Shown here piece by piece: positions 23,816-33,443 of a DNA stretch of 33,443 nucleotides. The notes below the pieces were generated by a model that saw only the letters and a list, made by a program, of their open reading frames with translations, was not told where the DNA came from and ran no database searches. The stretch is taken from the NCBI GenBank assembly GCA_020344015.1, contig CP070812.1, forward strand, positions 4,159,937-4,193,379. The letters are read 5' to 3'. Made by a program: the position numbers and the translations under genes. Every line of letters starts with the position of its first letter. The stretch's first letter is position 1. This stretch comes from Gemmatimonadota bacterium (GTDB lineage: Bacteria > Gemmatimonadota > Gemmatimonadetes > Palauibacterales > KS3-K002).

Positions 23816-24127
23816 TCAGTCGATCTCATAAACTGGGACCTCGTAGAGCAACACCTCCGGCTCGAGCTCGAGTAGGTACTTCTCGTCCTCGGGGTAATAC
23901 ATGGCGACCTCGGGCCGCTCGCCTGCGAAGGCCTTCACCGCCTCCATCGTCTGCCACAGCGAGATCACCACGAACTCGGCTTCGCTGCCGACTTCGCGTC
24001 GCCAGATCATCGAGCCACGGTTGCCGGGTATCCCGCGTTGCCCCGCCACGCCTGTTTCCCGCATGTACTCAGTGTACTCGTTGGCATGTTCGATGCGCGT
24101 ACGTCCGCGCCAGATCCGAGCGATCAT
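23816..24127 (-). CDS. Small ABM-fold (antibiotic biosynthesis monooxygenase-like) protein
   Basis: 103 aa. GGAGG lies 8-9 bases upstream of the ATG. The pattern MIARIWRGRTRIEHANEYTEYMRETGVAGQRGIPGNRG, REVGSEAEFVVISLWQTMEAVKAFAGE and MYYPEDEKYLLELEPEVLLYEV is typical of single-domain dimeric ferredoxin-like ABM proteins. Members range from heme-degrading or quinone-forming monooxygenases to proteins of no known activity; no heme ligand can be assigned here. It is cytoplasmic (no signal) and is encoded 35 bases downstream of the EamA gene on the same strand, so it may share its transcript. Confidence 0.75.
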   Translation of the reverse strand: MIARIWRGRTRIEHANEYTEYMRETGVAGQRGIPGNRGSMIWRREVGSEAEFVVISLWQTMEAVKAFAGERPEVAMYYPEDEKYLLELEPEVLLYEVPVYEID

Positions 24128-24162
24128 TCCTCTTTACCTCCGTTTGTGTCACCCGTCGATGG

Positions 24163-25149
24163 TTACGCGCACTTCCGCTTGCTCAACGAGGCACTGACCG
24201 TCTGGGGGACCGAGGACGTGACGGCACGCGCGGTCGGTGCCTCGGCCTCTTCGACGGCGGCGCGACCCGAAAGGATCAGCACGACGGCGGCGACGACGAG
24301 GGTCGCGGCCGCCACGACCCGCGCGTTGAGCGATTCGCCACCCAGTGCCCACCCCAGAAAGACCGCCACAACCGGGTTCACGAAGGCGTACGTGGATACG
24401 GCAGCGAGCGATCTGCGGCGAATGAGCCAGGAGTAAGCACCGAACGCCACTACCGAGCCGAACGCGATCAGGTAGCCCAACGCGGCCAGCGATTGGAACG
24501 ATATCGTATCCGGGCGAAGATCACGCAGCTCGCCCGACGCGATCCCGGCCATCAGCAACAGGCTGCCGCCGCTGAGCAGGTAGCTCCCGGTCGTCACGCT
24601 CAACGACGCCGGGCGCGGGCTCCGCTGCGCAACCGCCGATCCCACCGACCAGGAGAGAGCGGCGAGAACGAGCACCGCCGCCCCCAGCAGATGAACCGGC
24701 TCGCTTCCTAGTAAGACAGCTGGTCCCACCAAAACCAGGATGCCCAGCGTTCCCGCGGCGAGCCCGGCAAGCGTGCGTGGGGTGAACACAGAGGCGCCGT
24801 CCTTCTGCGCCTGCATCAGGGTCATCCATAAGGGCAGCGTGGCGATGAACAACGAGGCCACTCCCGATGGCACCCGTTGCTGCGCCCAGGCGAGTCCACC
24901 GTGGCCACCCAGGAACAGCAGGGCGCCGACTATGACTCCGGCCCTCCACTGCGCGACGCTCGGCGCCCCGGCGCCGCGCCACCGCCCCCAGGCGTACAGG
25001 AGCGCCCCCGCGGTGATCGACCGAGTAGCCACCACCGTCAGCGGCGGTAGCGTGGCGATGGCGAACTTGATGCCCAGGTACGTCGATCCCCAGATCAGGT
25101 AGATCGCCGCGAATGCCGCTACCACGCCGGGGGTGAGTCGTCGAGTCAT
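24163..25149 (-). CDS. EamA/DMT-family transporter
   Basis: 328 aa from ATG 25149, giving MTRRLTPGVVAAFAAIYLIWGSTYLGIKFAI, the canonical first helix of EamA exporters; the longer frame to 25269 would overlap the divergent promoter and lacks a signal or ribosome site. Ten hydrophobic segments in two five-helix halves are visible, with the second repeat near SYLLSGGSLLLMAGI and YAFVNPVVAVFLGWALGGESL. It is an inner-membrane drug/metabolite transporter, usually exporting amino acids or related metabolites. It is divergent from the CGNR regulator, separated by 118 bases holding an inverted repeat, which suggests regulator-target pairing. The cytoplasmic tail ends in SLSKRKCA. Confidence 0.9.
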   Translation of the reverse strand: MTRRLTPGVVAAFAAIYLIWGSTYLGIKFAIATLPPLTVVATRSITAGALLYAWGRWRGAGAPSVAQWRAGVIVGALLFLGGHGGLAWAQQRVPSGVASLFIATLPLWMTLMQAQKDGASVFTPRTLAGLAAGTLGILVLVGPAVLLGSEPVHLLGAAVLVLAALSWSVGSAVAQRSPRPASLSVTTGSYLLSGGSLLLMAGIASGELRDLRPDTISFQSLAALGYLIAFGSVVAFGAYSWLIRRRSLAAVSTYAFVNPVVAVFLGWALGGESLNARVVAAATLVVAAVVLILSGRAAVEEAEAPTARAVTSSVPQTVSASLSKRKCA

Positions 25150-25195
25150 TGGCTGAATCCGAACCGCAATCTGGAGAACCGAGTCGAAACCGGTA

Positions 25196-25242
25196 TTAAC
25201 GACATTGATGGTTACGAATAATATGCCGTTGCATCTGTAACC
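25196..25242 (+). promoter_or_regulatory. Candidate promoter and operator for the CGNR regulator
   Basis: TTAACG (25196-25201) and TAATAT (25219-25224) are 17 bases apart, a plausible promoter toward the regulator. GGTTAC (25210-25215) and GTAACC (25237-25242) are exact inverted complements with a 21-base gap, so the half-sites straddle the -10 and the expected start near 25231. The segment is AT-rich against its surroundings. An operator shared by the divergent EamA gene is inferred. Confidence 0.4.
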
Positions 25243-25267
25243 TGTCAAGGGTATTTTGAAAGTTACC

Positions 25268-25927
25268 ATGAGCGGTGAGGCCGAGTCGAAGCGGCAGCAG
25301 GCGAAGGGCGGTGGGATAGCCTCGACGGAGGGCTACGTCTTCGAATTGAGCGGTGGGAGCCTCTGTCTGGACTTCGCCAACACGGTGGACTCCCGTCTCT
25401 CGGCGGAGCCGCAGGAGCGGCTGGGCGACTACGGAGACCTGGTTGGCTGGAGCGTCCAGTCCGAGCTGCTCACGGCTGGGCAGGCGCGTCGGCTGCTGGC
25501 GGCGGCTGAGCGCGAGGTAGGCCGGGCGGCGGCGGTCTTGCGGCGCGCGCGGGAGTTGCGGGAAGCGATCTTCGAGGTGTTCTCGGCGAGGGCGCGAGAG
25601 GCAGCGGCGGCGGCGGCGGCGATTGACACCCTGAACAAGGAGTTGCCGAAGGCGCTGACGCGGCTACGGCTGGTCGAGGACGGCGCGGACTACCGTACGG
25701 AGTGGGAGGACGAGGACGCTCTCGATCGCATGCTGTGGCCGGTCGTCCGTTCCGCTGCCGAGCTACTGACGTCGGACGAGTCAAGTCGGGTTCGTGTATG
25801 TGCGGCCGAGACCTGCGCGTGGCTTTTCCTGGATCGCAGCAAGAACCGTTCGCGCCGCTGGTGCGACATGGCGGTGTGTGGGAACCGGGACAAGGTGCGC
25901 CGGTTCCGGCAGCGATCGCGTTCCTAG
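25268..25927 (+). CDS. CGNR zinc-finger, ABATE-domain transcriptional regulator
   Basis: 219 aa from ATG 25268 (a TTG at 25256 is an alternative). The N-terminal half has the ABATE-like SGGSLCLDFANTVDSR motif and a helical, Arg/Glu-rich middle with a short alanine run (EAAAAAAAIDTL). The C-terminal 40 residues form the zf-CGNR domain: C-A-A-E-T-C, DRSKNRSRRWC and the name-giving CGNRDKVRRFRQR. These proteins are thought to be stress-responsive DNA-binding regulators; a few are linked to transporters. The divergent EamA transporter is the likely target, and the inverted repeat in between a likely binding site; both are inference. The gene ends 34 bases from the convergent S9 peptidase gene. 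Confidence 0.88.
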   Translation: MSGEAESKRQQAKGGGIASTEGYVFELSGGSLCLDFANTVDSRLSAEPQERLGDYGDLVGWSVQSELLTAGQARRLLAAAEREVGRAAAVLRRARELREAIFEVFSARAREAAAAAAAIDTLNKELPKALTRLRLVEDGADYRTEWEDEDALDRMLWPVVRSAAELLTSDESSRVRVCAAETCAWLFLDRSKNRSRRWCDMAVCGNRDKVRRFRQRSRS

Positions 25928-25961
25928 GGCTGCTCCCTCAAACGGTCGGAGTACTCTCCGG

Positions 25962-28253
25962 CTATGTCTCAGATTCCTCCTCGTCGGTCGCCTTTAGGTA
26001 CTTGTCATACCAGTCGATGATCCGTTGGTAATAGTCGTTTACCATCTCGACACTCATCGTCGGCATCCCGTGACCGCCGTCGATGTAGTTGACCCACTCG
26101 ACTGTCTTCCCCAACCGGCGTAGCGCGTAGAACATCTCCATCGTGGTTCGGGCCGGGACGTTATGATCCTGTTCTCCCGTGATCAGGAGTAGCGGCGTGT
26201 CGATCCGATCGGCATACATGATCGCCGAGTGGGCGACGTACTTCTGCGGCTGTTCCCAGAGTGTGGCACCGATCCGGTCCTGGCTCTTCTCCGGTGCGTG
26301 GATGTTACGCACGCCGAGGCGTGGGCTGTCTGTGTAGAAGCTGATCATGTCCACCTTGCCGGAGATGTTGATCGCTGCCTTGAAGCGATCGGTCTGGGTG
26401 ATGAGCAAATTCGTGGCGTACCCGCCGTAACTCGTGCCGTGGACCCCGAGGCGGTCGGGGTCAGCCAGCCCCATCTCGATGAGCTTGTTGGCGGCGGCGG
26501 TCACCCCTTTGACCCACGCCTCGCCGGGATAGCCGGTCTCCAGGTCCACCGACGGGTTCACGACCAGGTAGCCGTGGTTTGCGAGAACGTTGGCCGTACT
26601 GTTGTACCGGTCGTCGAAGAACTGCTCGTAGACTATGAAGACGGTCGGATAGGCCGTGCCCTCCTGGTAGTCCGCCGGGTAGTATACGACTCCGTAAAGA
26701 GAATCCCCGTCGACGTCGAGGTAGGGAAGCAGCTCGGAGCGGCTGAGTTGCTTCCGTTCCATGTCCGGGTTCAGGGTCGTAAGCCGTCGGATTCGGCGGA
26801 AGCCAGCGTCAGCGCTGTAGATGTCATAAGGGTGGTTCCCGGGAGCTGCTGAGAACACGAGCGTGCTCCCGTCCTCTGAGAGCCGGAAGTTCGAGTAGAG
26901 GCGATCGTCTTTCACGAGCTCGGCCATCCGCCGATCATCGACATCGTAGCGGAAGAGCCCACGTTCCCACTCTCTACGTGAGGCGTAGGTGAGGTAGAAG
27001 AACTCGCCGTCGGGGTTCCACTCGATGACGCGATAACGTGGCGCGCGATCGTCGTCCTCGTCCTCGGGAAGGAAGAGGTACGGCTCGTCGCCGTCGGCCT
27101 CGATAATCCAGAGCCCCTGCTTGCTGGAGGCCACAATCCGTTCGCCACCCGGACCGACGCTGCTCACCGAATAACGGGGCTTCTCCTCTTCATCTTCCTC
27201 GCCCGGCTCGACTTCCTCGTCCTCTTCTTCTTCCGCCGCCTCTTCTTCCCCGGTAAGGCGCCGCGGTTCCGGGTCATGGATTGAGGCCAGGAAGACGTCC
27301 CCATCCTTGCTGTATGCGAAGAAGCGACCGTCCTCGGACCACGTCGCCCGTATGTCTTCGGTGGACTCAATCACGGTCGCGGGTTCACCTCCGTCGAGGG
27401 GAACGGCCTTGACCGTGTTCGTGCGCCCGAAGATCACATCGTAGCTCGTCTTTTCGGTGATATCCTCGTCGTAGACGATGTAGGTCCTGTCTGCTGTCAT
27501 CCGGTGGCCGGCGAGAGCCGTCGTTGGGATCACTTCGGAGATTGCCTCCGACTCTATTTCGTAGCGGACCACGGAGCGGATCCCGGACCTTCTGCGCAGC
27601 GCCTCCCAGGCGAGAAACGGCTCTTCGCTGGATTGGACCACGATCGGTCCCTTCGTCAGGCGGGCGAACTCCTCCTGCGCCTCCTCGCGCCAGCCCTCTG
27701 GTCGGAGCGATAACAGGAGCGCTCCGCCGTCCGTGGTCCACTCGATGCCGCCTCCCCCTTGCCCAGCCAGCTCACGACCGCTCGGCAGTGCGATCTCCTG
27801 GACTCCTTCTGTTTCCCGATCCCAGATCCAGGCATTGAACGCCTCTCCTCGGGCTTCGACGATCGCCAGGCGTCGGCCGTCTGGTGACCAGGAGGCTCGC
27901 ACCACACTGCGCTTACCCGGGAAGACCTGGGCGCTCTCGGCGGAATGTGTGTCGATCACCCAGAGTTCCTGCACCGAGGGTCGGACGTAGGTGGGATCCC
28001 CGTACCGGTAATTGTCGACCCCGATTCGATCCCGCAGGGAGGCGACGGTTATGGCGAGCCAGCGTCCGTCGGGGCTCAGGTCCAGCACCCGCGCGGACGC
28101 CACATCGAGCGCGTCCTCGACCGTGAATACCGTGCCGGAGGAAAGCTCGGAGCGCTGACCTGACAAGTTCCCGGGAAGAGCTGCCGAAACGGTGAAGATC
28201 GACAGCGTGAAGCAGGCAACGGGAACGACTCGCCAAATGTTTGTGCGCAACAT
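25962..28253 (-). CDS. S9-family prolyl-oligopeptidase-like secreted peptidase
   Basis: 763 aa. ATG at 28253 follows GAGGG by 7 bases. A signal peptide (MLRTNIWRVVPVACFTLSIFTVSAALP) directs export. Residues 40-500 are a WD40-like beta-propeller (repeated LSPDGRWLAI, WSPDGRRLAI, WSEDGRFFAY). The C-terminal alpha/beta hydrolase domain has the nucleophile elbow HGTSYGGYAT (Ser608), Asp696 in TGEQDHNVPA and His728 in DGGHGMPT, the full S9 triad. It would cleave short peptides at the cell envelope, as dipeptidyl or acylaminoacyl peptidases do. An acidic low-complexity insert (residues ~332-357, 27183-27256) interrupts the propeller. It is divergent from the CocE-like hydrolase, with 180 bases between, so both could answer to the same signal. 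Confidence 0.92.
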   Translation of the reverse strand: MLRTNIWRVVPVACFTLSIFTVSAALPGNLSGQRSELSSGTVFTVEDALDVASARVLDLSPDGRWLAITVASLRDRIGVDNYRYGDPTYVRPSVQELWVIDTHSAESAQVFPGKRSVVRASWSPDGRRLAIVEARGEAFNAWIWDRETEGVQEIALPSGRELAGQGGGGIEWTTDGGALLLSLRPEGWREEAQEEFARLTKGPIVVQSSEEPFLAWEALRRRSGIRSVVRYEIESEAISEVIPTTALAGHRMTADRTYIVYDEDITEKTSYDVIFGRTNTVKAVPLDGGEPATVIESTEDIRATWSEDGRFFAYSKDGDVFLASIHDPEPRRLTGEEEAAEEEEDEEVEPGEEDEEEKPRYSVSSVGPGGERIVASSKQGLWIIEADGDEPYLFLPEDEDDDRAPRYRVIEWNPDGEFFYLTYASRREWERGLFRYDVDDRRMAELVKDDRLYSNFRLSEDGSTLVFSAAPGNHPYDIYSADAGFRRIRRLTTLNPDMERKQLSRSELLPYLDVDGDSLYGVVYYPADYQEGTAYPTVFIVYEQFFDDRYNSTANVLANHGYLVVNPSVDLETGYPGEAWVKGVTAAANKLIEMGLADPDRLGVHGTSYGGYATNLLITQTDRFKAAINISGKVDMISFYTDSPRLGVRNIHAPEKSQDRIGATLWEQPQKYVAHSAIMYADRIDTPLLLITGEQDHNVPARTTMEMFYALRRLGKTVEWVNYIDGGHGMPTMSVEMVNDYYQRIIDWYDKYLKATDEEESET

Positions 28254-28433
28254 GAAGGCACCCTCGCGATAGGAGTATCGATTTGGACTGCACCAATGTC
28301 AGGCCAAGTGTTCTGGGCGTCCACCCCCCGCGTGAAATGAGTCACGGACCATTCAGACGAGGTGACGCTGTAGCCTGTCCAATCGCGAGTCGAAGGCGTA
28401 CACTAGCTGGCGACATCATCCATGGAGGGCACG
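28254..28433. other. Divergent intergenic region, S9 peptidase / CocE hydrolase
   Basis: 180 bases containing the control region of both divergent genes. TACACT at 28399-28404 could be a -10 for the rightward gene but no convincing -35 is seen 16-18 bases upstream. No inverted repeat or RNA gene was recognised. Confidence 0.3.
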
Positions 28434-30344
<1,911 letters not shown>

Positions 30345-30356
30345 GTGGAGGCAAGA

Positions 30357-32075
30357 GTGAAGTACATCCTCGGCATCGCAACGATCTTCATCGGCGCATT
30401 CGCGGGCTGCGATCGCGCCACCCCGCCGGGTCAGGCCGATCTCGTGCTCCGCAACGGCCGCGTCGTCACGATGGACCCGGCCAGGCCAGAGGCAGAGGCG
30501 CTGGCCGTCCGCGGCGACCTGATCGTTGCGGTGGGTAGTGAGGGCGAGATCGACGCGTACATAGGAGATGGCACTCGCGTCATTGACCTGGAAGGCCAGC
30601 TCGTCGTGCCCGGCCTGATCGAAGGGCACGGGCACTACATGAGCCTGGGCGCATCGCTGATGCAGCTCGATCTGCGGCCGGCGCGGGACTGGGATGAGAT
30701 AATCGGGATGGTGGCCGACGCGGTCGATGGCGCGGGACCGGGCGAGTGGATCGTGGGACGGGGCTGGCATCAGGACAAATGGGACCGCGCGCCTGAACCC
30801 GCAATCGAAGGGCTCCCGACCCACGGACGCCTGAGCGAGGTCAGCCCGGATAACCCTGTCATGCTGGTCCACGTCAGCGGGCACGGCGTCTTCGTCAACG
30901 CCCGCGCGCTTCAGCTGATCGGTGTGTCGCGCGACACACCCGATCCCGAGGGCGGCGAGTTCGTCCGCGATGAGCAAGGCGAGCCGGCCGGGATGCTGCG
31001 TGAGAGCGCGCAGGACTTCGCCAGGGCTGCGGTCGCCGAGTATCGCAGTCGGCGCTCGCCCGAGGAGATCGAGGCGGAGCTGCGCCGGCAGGTGGAATTG
31101 GCGGGTACTGAGGCCCTGGCCAACGGGATCACGAGCTTCCACGACATGGGCGAGTCGTTCGAGACCATCGACCTGTTCAAGCAGATGGCCGACGAAGGAG
31201 CCCTGCCAGTCCGTCTCTACGTGCACGTCGACGAGTCCAGCGAGGTGATGGCGGAGCGCTTGGCCGAGTATCGGATGATCGGGTACGGCGACGGATTCCT
31301 AACGGTCCGCGCCATCGGCGAGCGAGTCCTCGACGGAGCACTGGGCACGCACGGCGGTTGGTTGCTTGAACCTTACAGCGACCTGCCGCGCAGCACCGGA
31401 TTCAACGTGATCCCCGTCGCCGAGATCCAGCGGTCGGCCGAGCTGGCTGCCCAACACGGCTACCAGATGGCCATCCAGGGGATCGGTGACCGCGCGACGC
31501 GGGAATTACTCAACATCTACGAGGGGGTGTTCGCTCAGCACCCGGACCAGGACGATTTTCGCTGGCGGATCGAGCACTGCCAGGTGATCCATCCCGATGA
31601 CCTGCCGCGGTTCGCCGAGCTTGGGGTCATCTTTTCGGTTCGTGGCGTGTTCGCGACTTCCGACGGACCCTGGGTGATCGCGCGGTTGGGGGAGGAGCGG
31701 GCGCGCGATAGGGGATACCTGTATCAAGACATGTTCCGCTCCGGCGCGGTGGTCATCAATGGCACCGATCCACCGGTCGAAGACATCGATCCGATCGCCA
31801 ACTTCTACCGCTCGGTTACTCGGATGATGGAGAATGGATCGGTCTTCTTCCCGGAGCAGCGGATGACCCGGTCACAGGCGCTGGCTTCGTACACCGTGAA
31901 CCCTGCCTACGCGGCGTTCGAGGAAGATCTGAAGGGCATGTTGAGCGTCGGCAAGCTGGCGGACATCACCGTTCTCTCCCAGGACATCATGAGCGTTCCG
32001 GAAGAGAAGATTCTGGACACGGAGGTGATCTACACGATCATCGCCGGGAAGGTGCGATACTCGGGTGGCAAATGA
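30357..32075 (+). CDS. Amidohydrolase-3 (YtcJ-like) lipoprotein
   Basis: 572 aa. GTG at 30357 has GGAGG (30347-30351) five bases upstream; a GTG at 30345 is less likely because it lies at the ribosome site. MKYILGIATIFIGAFAGC gives a lipoprotein signal with Cys18. The metal-dependent amidohydrolase fold shows DLVLRNGRVVTMDP, LVVPGLIEGHGHYMSLG (His91, His93), GRGWHQDKWD, TSFHDMGES, IQGIGDRATRELL, WRIEHCQVI and DPPVEDIDP. At the place where relatives carry a metal-bridging Lys four residues before DG, this copy has Glu322 (ERVLDGALG). The product would hydrolyse an amide or N-acyl bond outside the cytoplasm. It is followed after 118 bases by a paralogue of the same type. Confidence 0.9.
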   Translation: MKYILGIATIFIGAFAGCDRATPPGQADLVLRNGRVVTMDPARPEAEALAVRGDLIVAVGSEGEIDAYIGDGTRVIDLEGQLVVPGLIEGHGHYMSLGASLMQLDLRPARDWDEIIGMVADAVDGAGPGEWIVGRGWHQDKWDRAPEPAIEGLPTHGRLSEVSPDNPVMLVHVSGHGVFVNARALQLIGVSRDTPDPEGGEFVRDEQGEPAGMLRESAQDFARAAVAEYRSRRSPEEIEAELRRQVELAGTEALANGITSFHDMGESFETIDLFKQMADEGALPVRLYVHVDESSEVMAERLAEYRMIGYGDGFLTVRAIGERVLDGALGTHGGWLLEPYSDLPRSTGFNVIPVAEIQRSAELAAQHGYQMAIQGIGDRATRELLNIYEGVFAQHPDQDDFRWRIEHCQVIHPDDLPRFAELGVIFSVRGVFATSDGPWVIARLGEERARDRGYLYQDMFRSGAVVINGTDPPVEDIDPIANFYRSVTRMMENGSVFFPEQRMTRSQALASYTVNPAYAAFEEDLKGMLSVGKLADITVLSQDIMSVPEEKILDTEVIYTIIAGKVRYSGGK

Positions 32076-32193
32076 CCCTATGGCCGTCATCTCGGGCTCG
32101 CCGTAGGTTGGCAGGTACTTGGAACGGAATTCCAGGATTACCCCAATAGACGAGCGAAGTCTGGAACTGAGACGTCCAAACCTGGGAGGCTCT

Positions 32194-33443
32194 ATGCAAG
32201 AGAACGGACGACTCCGGCGCGGGGCGCTGCTCGGACTGTTCCTGGTGGTTGCGGCCGGCCTGGTGGCAGGCTGCGCCGGCGAGCCGGGGACTGCCGACCT
32301 CGTGCTGAGAAACGGCAAGGTCGTCAGCGTCGACGACGCGATTCCGGACGGCGAGGCGATCGCGATAGGCGGCGACAAGATCCTCGCCGTGGGAAGCGAT
32401 AGTGATATCGCCGGGTATATAGGTCCCGAGACCGAGGTCATCGATCTCGACGGGCAGCTCGCGATCCCGGGCTTCATCGAAAGCCATGGGCACTTCTTGG
32501 GTGTTGGGGCTGCCCAAATGCAACTCGACTTGATGAGCGTGGCGAACTGGGACGAGATCGTCGCGATGGTCGCCGACGCGGTAGCCGATGCGGAACCGGG
32601 ACAACTGATCCGCGGACGTGGCTGGCACCAGGAGAAATGGGACAGGGAACCGCCGGGTAACATCGACGGCCTGCCCACGCACCACACGTTGAGCGCGGTG
32701 TCGCCCGATAACCCGGTGATCCTTACGCACGCCAGCGGCCATGCGTCTTTCGCCAACGCGAAGGCGATGGAGATGGCCGGGATCACGAGCGAGACACCCG
32801 ATCCAGACGGCGGCGAGATCGTGCATGACGCCGCCGGTAACCCGATCGGTGCGTTTCGCGAGCGGGCGCAGGGCCTTCTGGGAGCGGCGTATGAGAATGC
32901 GCCGCCATCCGATCCGCGCCGGCAGGCGGAGCTGGCCGCCGAGGAGTCGCTCTCCAAAGGTGTGACGACGTTTCACGATGCGGGTGCGGGCTTCGGAACG
33001 ATTGACGTATACAGGCAGATGGTGGACGACGGAGCCCTGGGTATCAGGTTGTGGGTCATGATCCGCCGGCCCAACGATCAACTGGCCGAGAACCTGGCCG
33101 ACTACCGCATGGTCGGCTACGGCGACGACCGGCTGACCGTGCGCGCCATTAAGGTCTCGGTCGACGGGGCGCTGGGGCCGCACGGCGCATGGCTGCTCGA
33201 GCCGTATTCGGACCTGCCGACGAGCACAGGGCTGAACACCAGCCCGATGGAGGCGCTGCACGAGACTGCAGGCCTGGCTGTTGAGCACGAATACCAGCTC
33301 TGCGTGCACGCGATCGGCGACCGCGCCAATCGCGAGGTCCTCGATGTCTACGAGGCCGCGTTCCAGGCGAATCCGGACCGCACCGACCTGCGCTGGCGCA
33401 TCGAGCACTCCCAGCATCTGCATCCCGATGACATTCCACGTTT
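32194..33443 (+). CDS. Amidohydrolase-3 (YtcJ-like) lipoprotein, paralogue, 3' end outside window
   Basis: Open from ATG 32194 to the window end (416 codons, no stop). GGGAGG (32184-32189) lies four bases upstream. MQENGRLRRGALLGLFLVVAAGLVAGC is a lipoprotein signal with Cys27. It aligns along its length with the preceding gene: TADLVLRNGKVVSVDD, IPGFIESHGHFLGVG (His98, His100), RGRGWHQEKWDREP, TTFHDAGAGFGTIDVYRQM, GALGPHGAWLLEPYSDLP, HAIGDRANREVLDVYE and WRIEHSQHLHPDD. Here the metal-region lysine is present (Lys320 in KVSVDGALG). The pair is a tandem duplication that has diverged, probably to related substrates. Together with the CocE-type and S9 enzymes it suggests an extracellular peptide/amide breakdown locus; that is inference. 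Confidence 0.9.
   Translation, partial: MQENGRLRRGALLGLFLVVAAGLVAGCAGEPGTADLVLRNGKVVSVDDAIPDGEAIAIGGDKILAVGSDSDIAGYIGPETEVIDLDGQLAIPGFIESHGHFLGVGAAQMQLDLMSVANWDEIVAMVADAVADAEPGQLIRGRGWHQEKWDREPPGNIDGLPTHHTLSAVSPDNPVILTHASGHASFANAKAMEMAGITSETPDPDGGEIVHDAAGNPIGAFRERAQGLLGAAYENAPPSDPRRQAELAAEESLSKGVTTFHDAGAGFGTIDVYRQMVDDGALGIRLWVMIRRPNDQLAENLADYRMVGYGDDRLTVRAIKVSVDGALGPHGAWLLEPYSDLPTSTGLNTSPMEALHETAGLAVEHEYQLCVHAIGDRANREVLDVYEAAFQANPDRTDLRWRIEHSQHLHPDDIPR

Noticed and set aside
32038..33423. 461-residue minus-strand frame opposite the second amidohydrolase
   Set aside because: The plus strand has a signal peptide, ribosome site and family motifs throughout; the antisense frame has none.

Overview
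The window is high-GC bacterial DNA (one hand-counted line gives 39 of 60 G+C). It is densely packed with 24 protein-coding genes, the first and last of which run off the edges. No rRNA, tRNA, CRISPR array, insertion sequence or phage gene was seen. Gene content points to a Gram-negative of the Gemmatimonadota/Acidobacteriota kind: a very large duplicated MacB/FtsX orphan permease, many twin-arginine (TAT) signals and lipoboxes, two sulfatases, an S9 peptidase and DUF6599 lipoproteins. That phylum guess is an inference from content; no marker gene is present.

Region 1 (1-6317) is a predicted cell-envelope redox module. It holds a TAT-exported aldo/keto reductase with a C-terminal Fe-S-like tail, two TAT-exported DUF362 proteins, a NapH/NapG-like polyferredoxin fused into one chain, and one certain plus one probable DUF6599-type lipoprotein. 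Region 2 (6489-10867) has an orphan secreted protein followed by a tightly overlapping three-gene operon. The operon encodes a TAT lipoprotein sugar isomerase/epimerase-like TIM barrel, a membrane tetraheme NapC/NirT cytochrome fused to a formylglycine-generating-enzyme-like domain without the catalytic cysteines, and a TAT lipoprotein Gfo/Idh/MocA oxidoreductase. Together they look like an extracytoplasmic sugar or polyol redox system wired to the quinone pool.

Region 3 (10988-14199) has visibly lower GC (32 of 60 on one line) and is probably an acquired operon: a FadR-type GntR regulator, a short lysine-2,3-aminomutase-family radical SAM enzyme, and a glutamine-synthetase-like ligase. Both enzymes have changes at substrate-contacting positions, which suggests beta-amino acid chemistry. 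A strong sigma70-like promoter and a triple TGTCGAC repeat precede the regulator and move its start codon downstream.

Region 4 (14279-23800) runs rightward: two Cys-type sulfatases, an amino acid/polyamine-type permease, a ThDP-dependent acetolactate-synthase-like enzyme, an ADOP-type permease and a small NTF2-like secreted protein. Region 5 (23816-25927) holds a small ABM-domain protein, an EamA exporter and a divergent CGNR zinc-finger regulator whose promoter carries an inverted repeat. Region 6 (25962-33443) looks like a peptide/amide degradation locus: an S9 prolyl-oligopeptidase-like enzyme, divergent from a CocE-type hydrolase and two tandem amidohydrolase (YtcJ-like) lipoproteins, the second cut by the window end.

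The best candidates for an undescribed system are the cytochrome-FGE-like operon of region 2, the envelope redox module of region 1, and the aminomutase/ligase pair of region 3.
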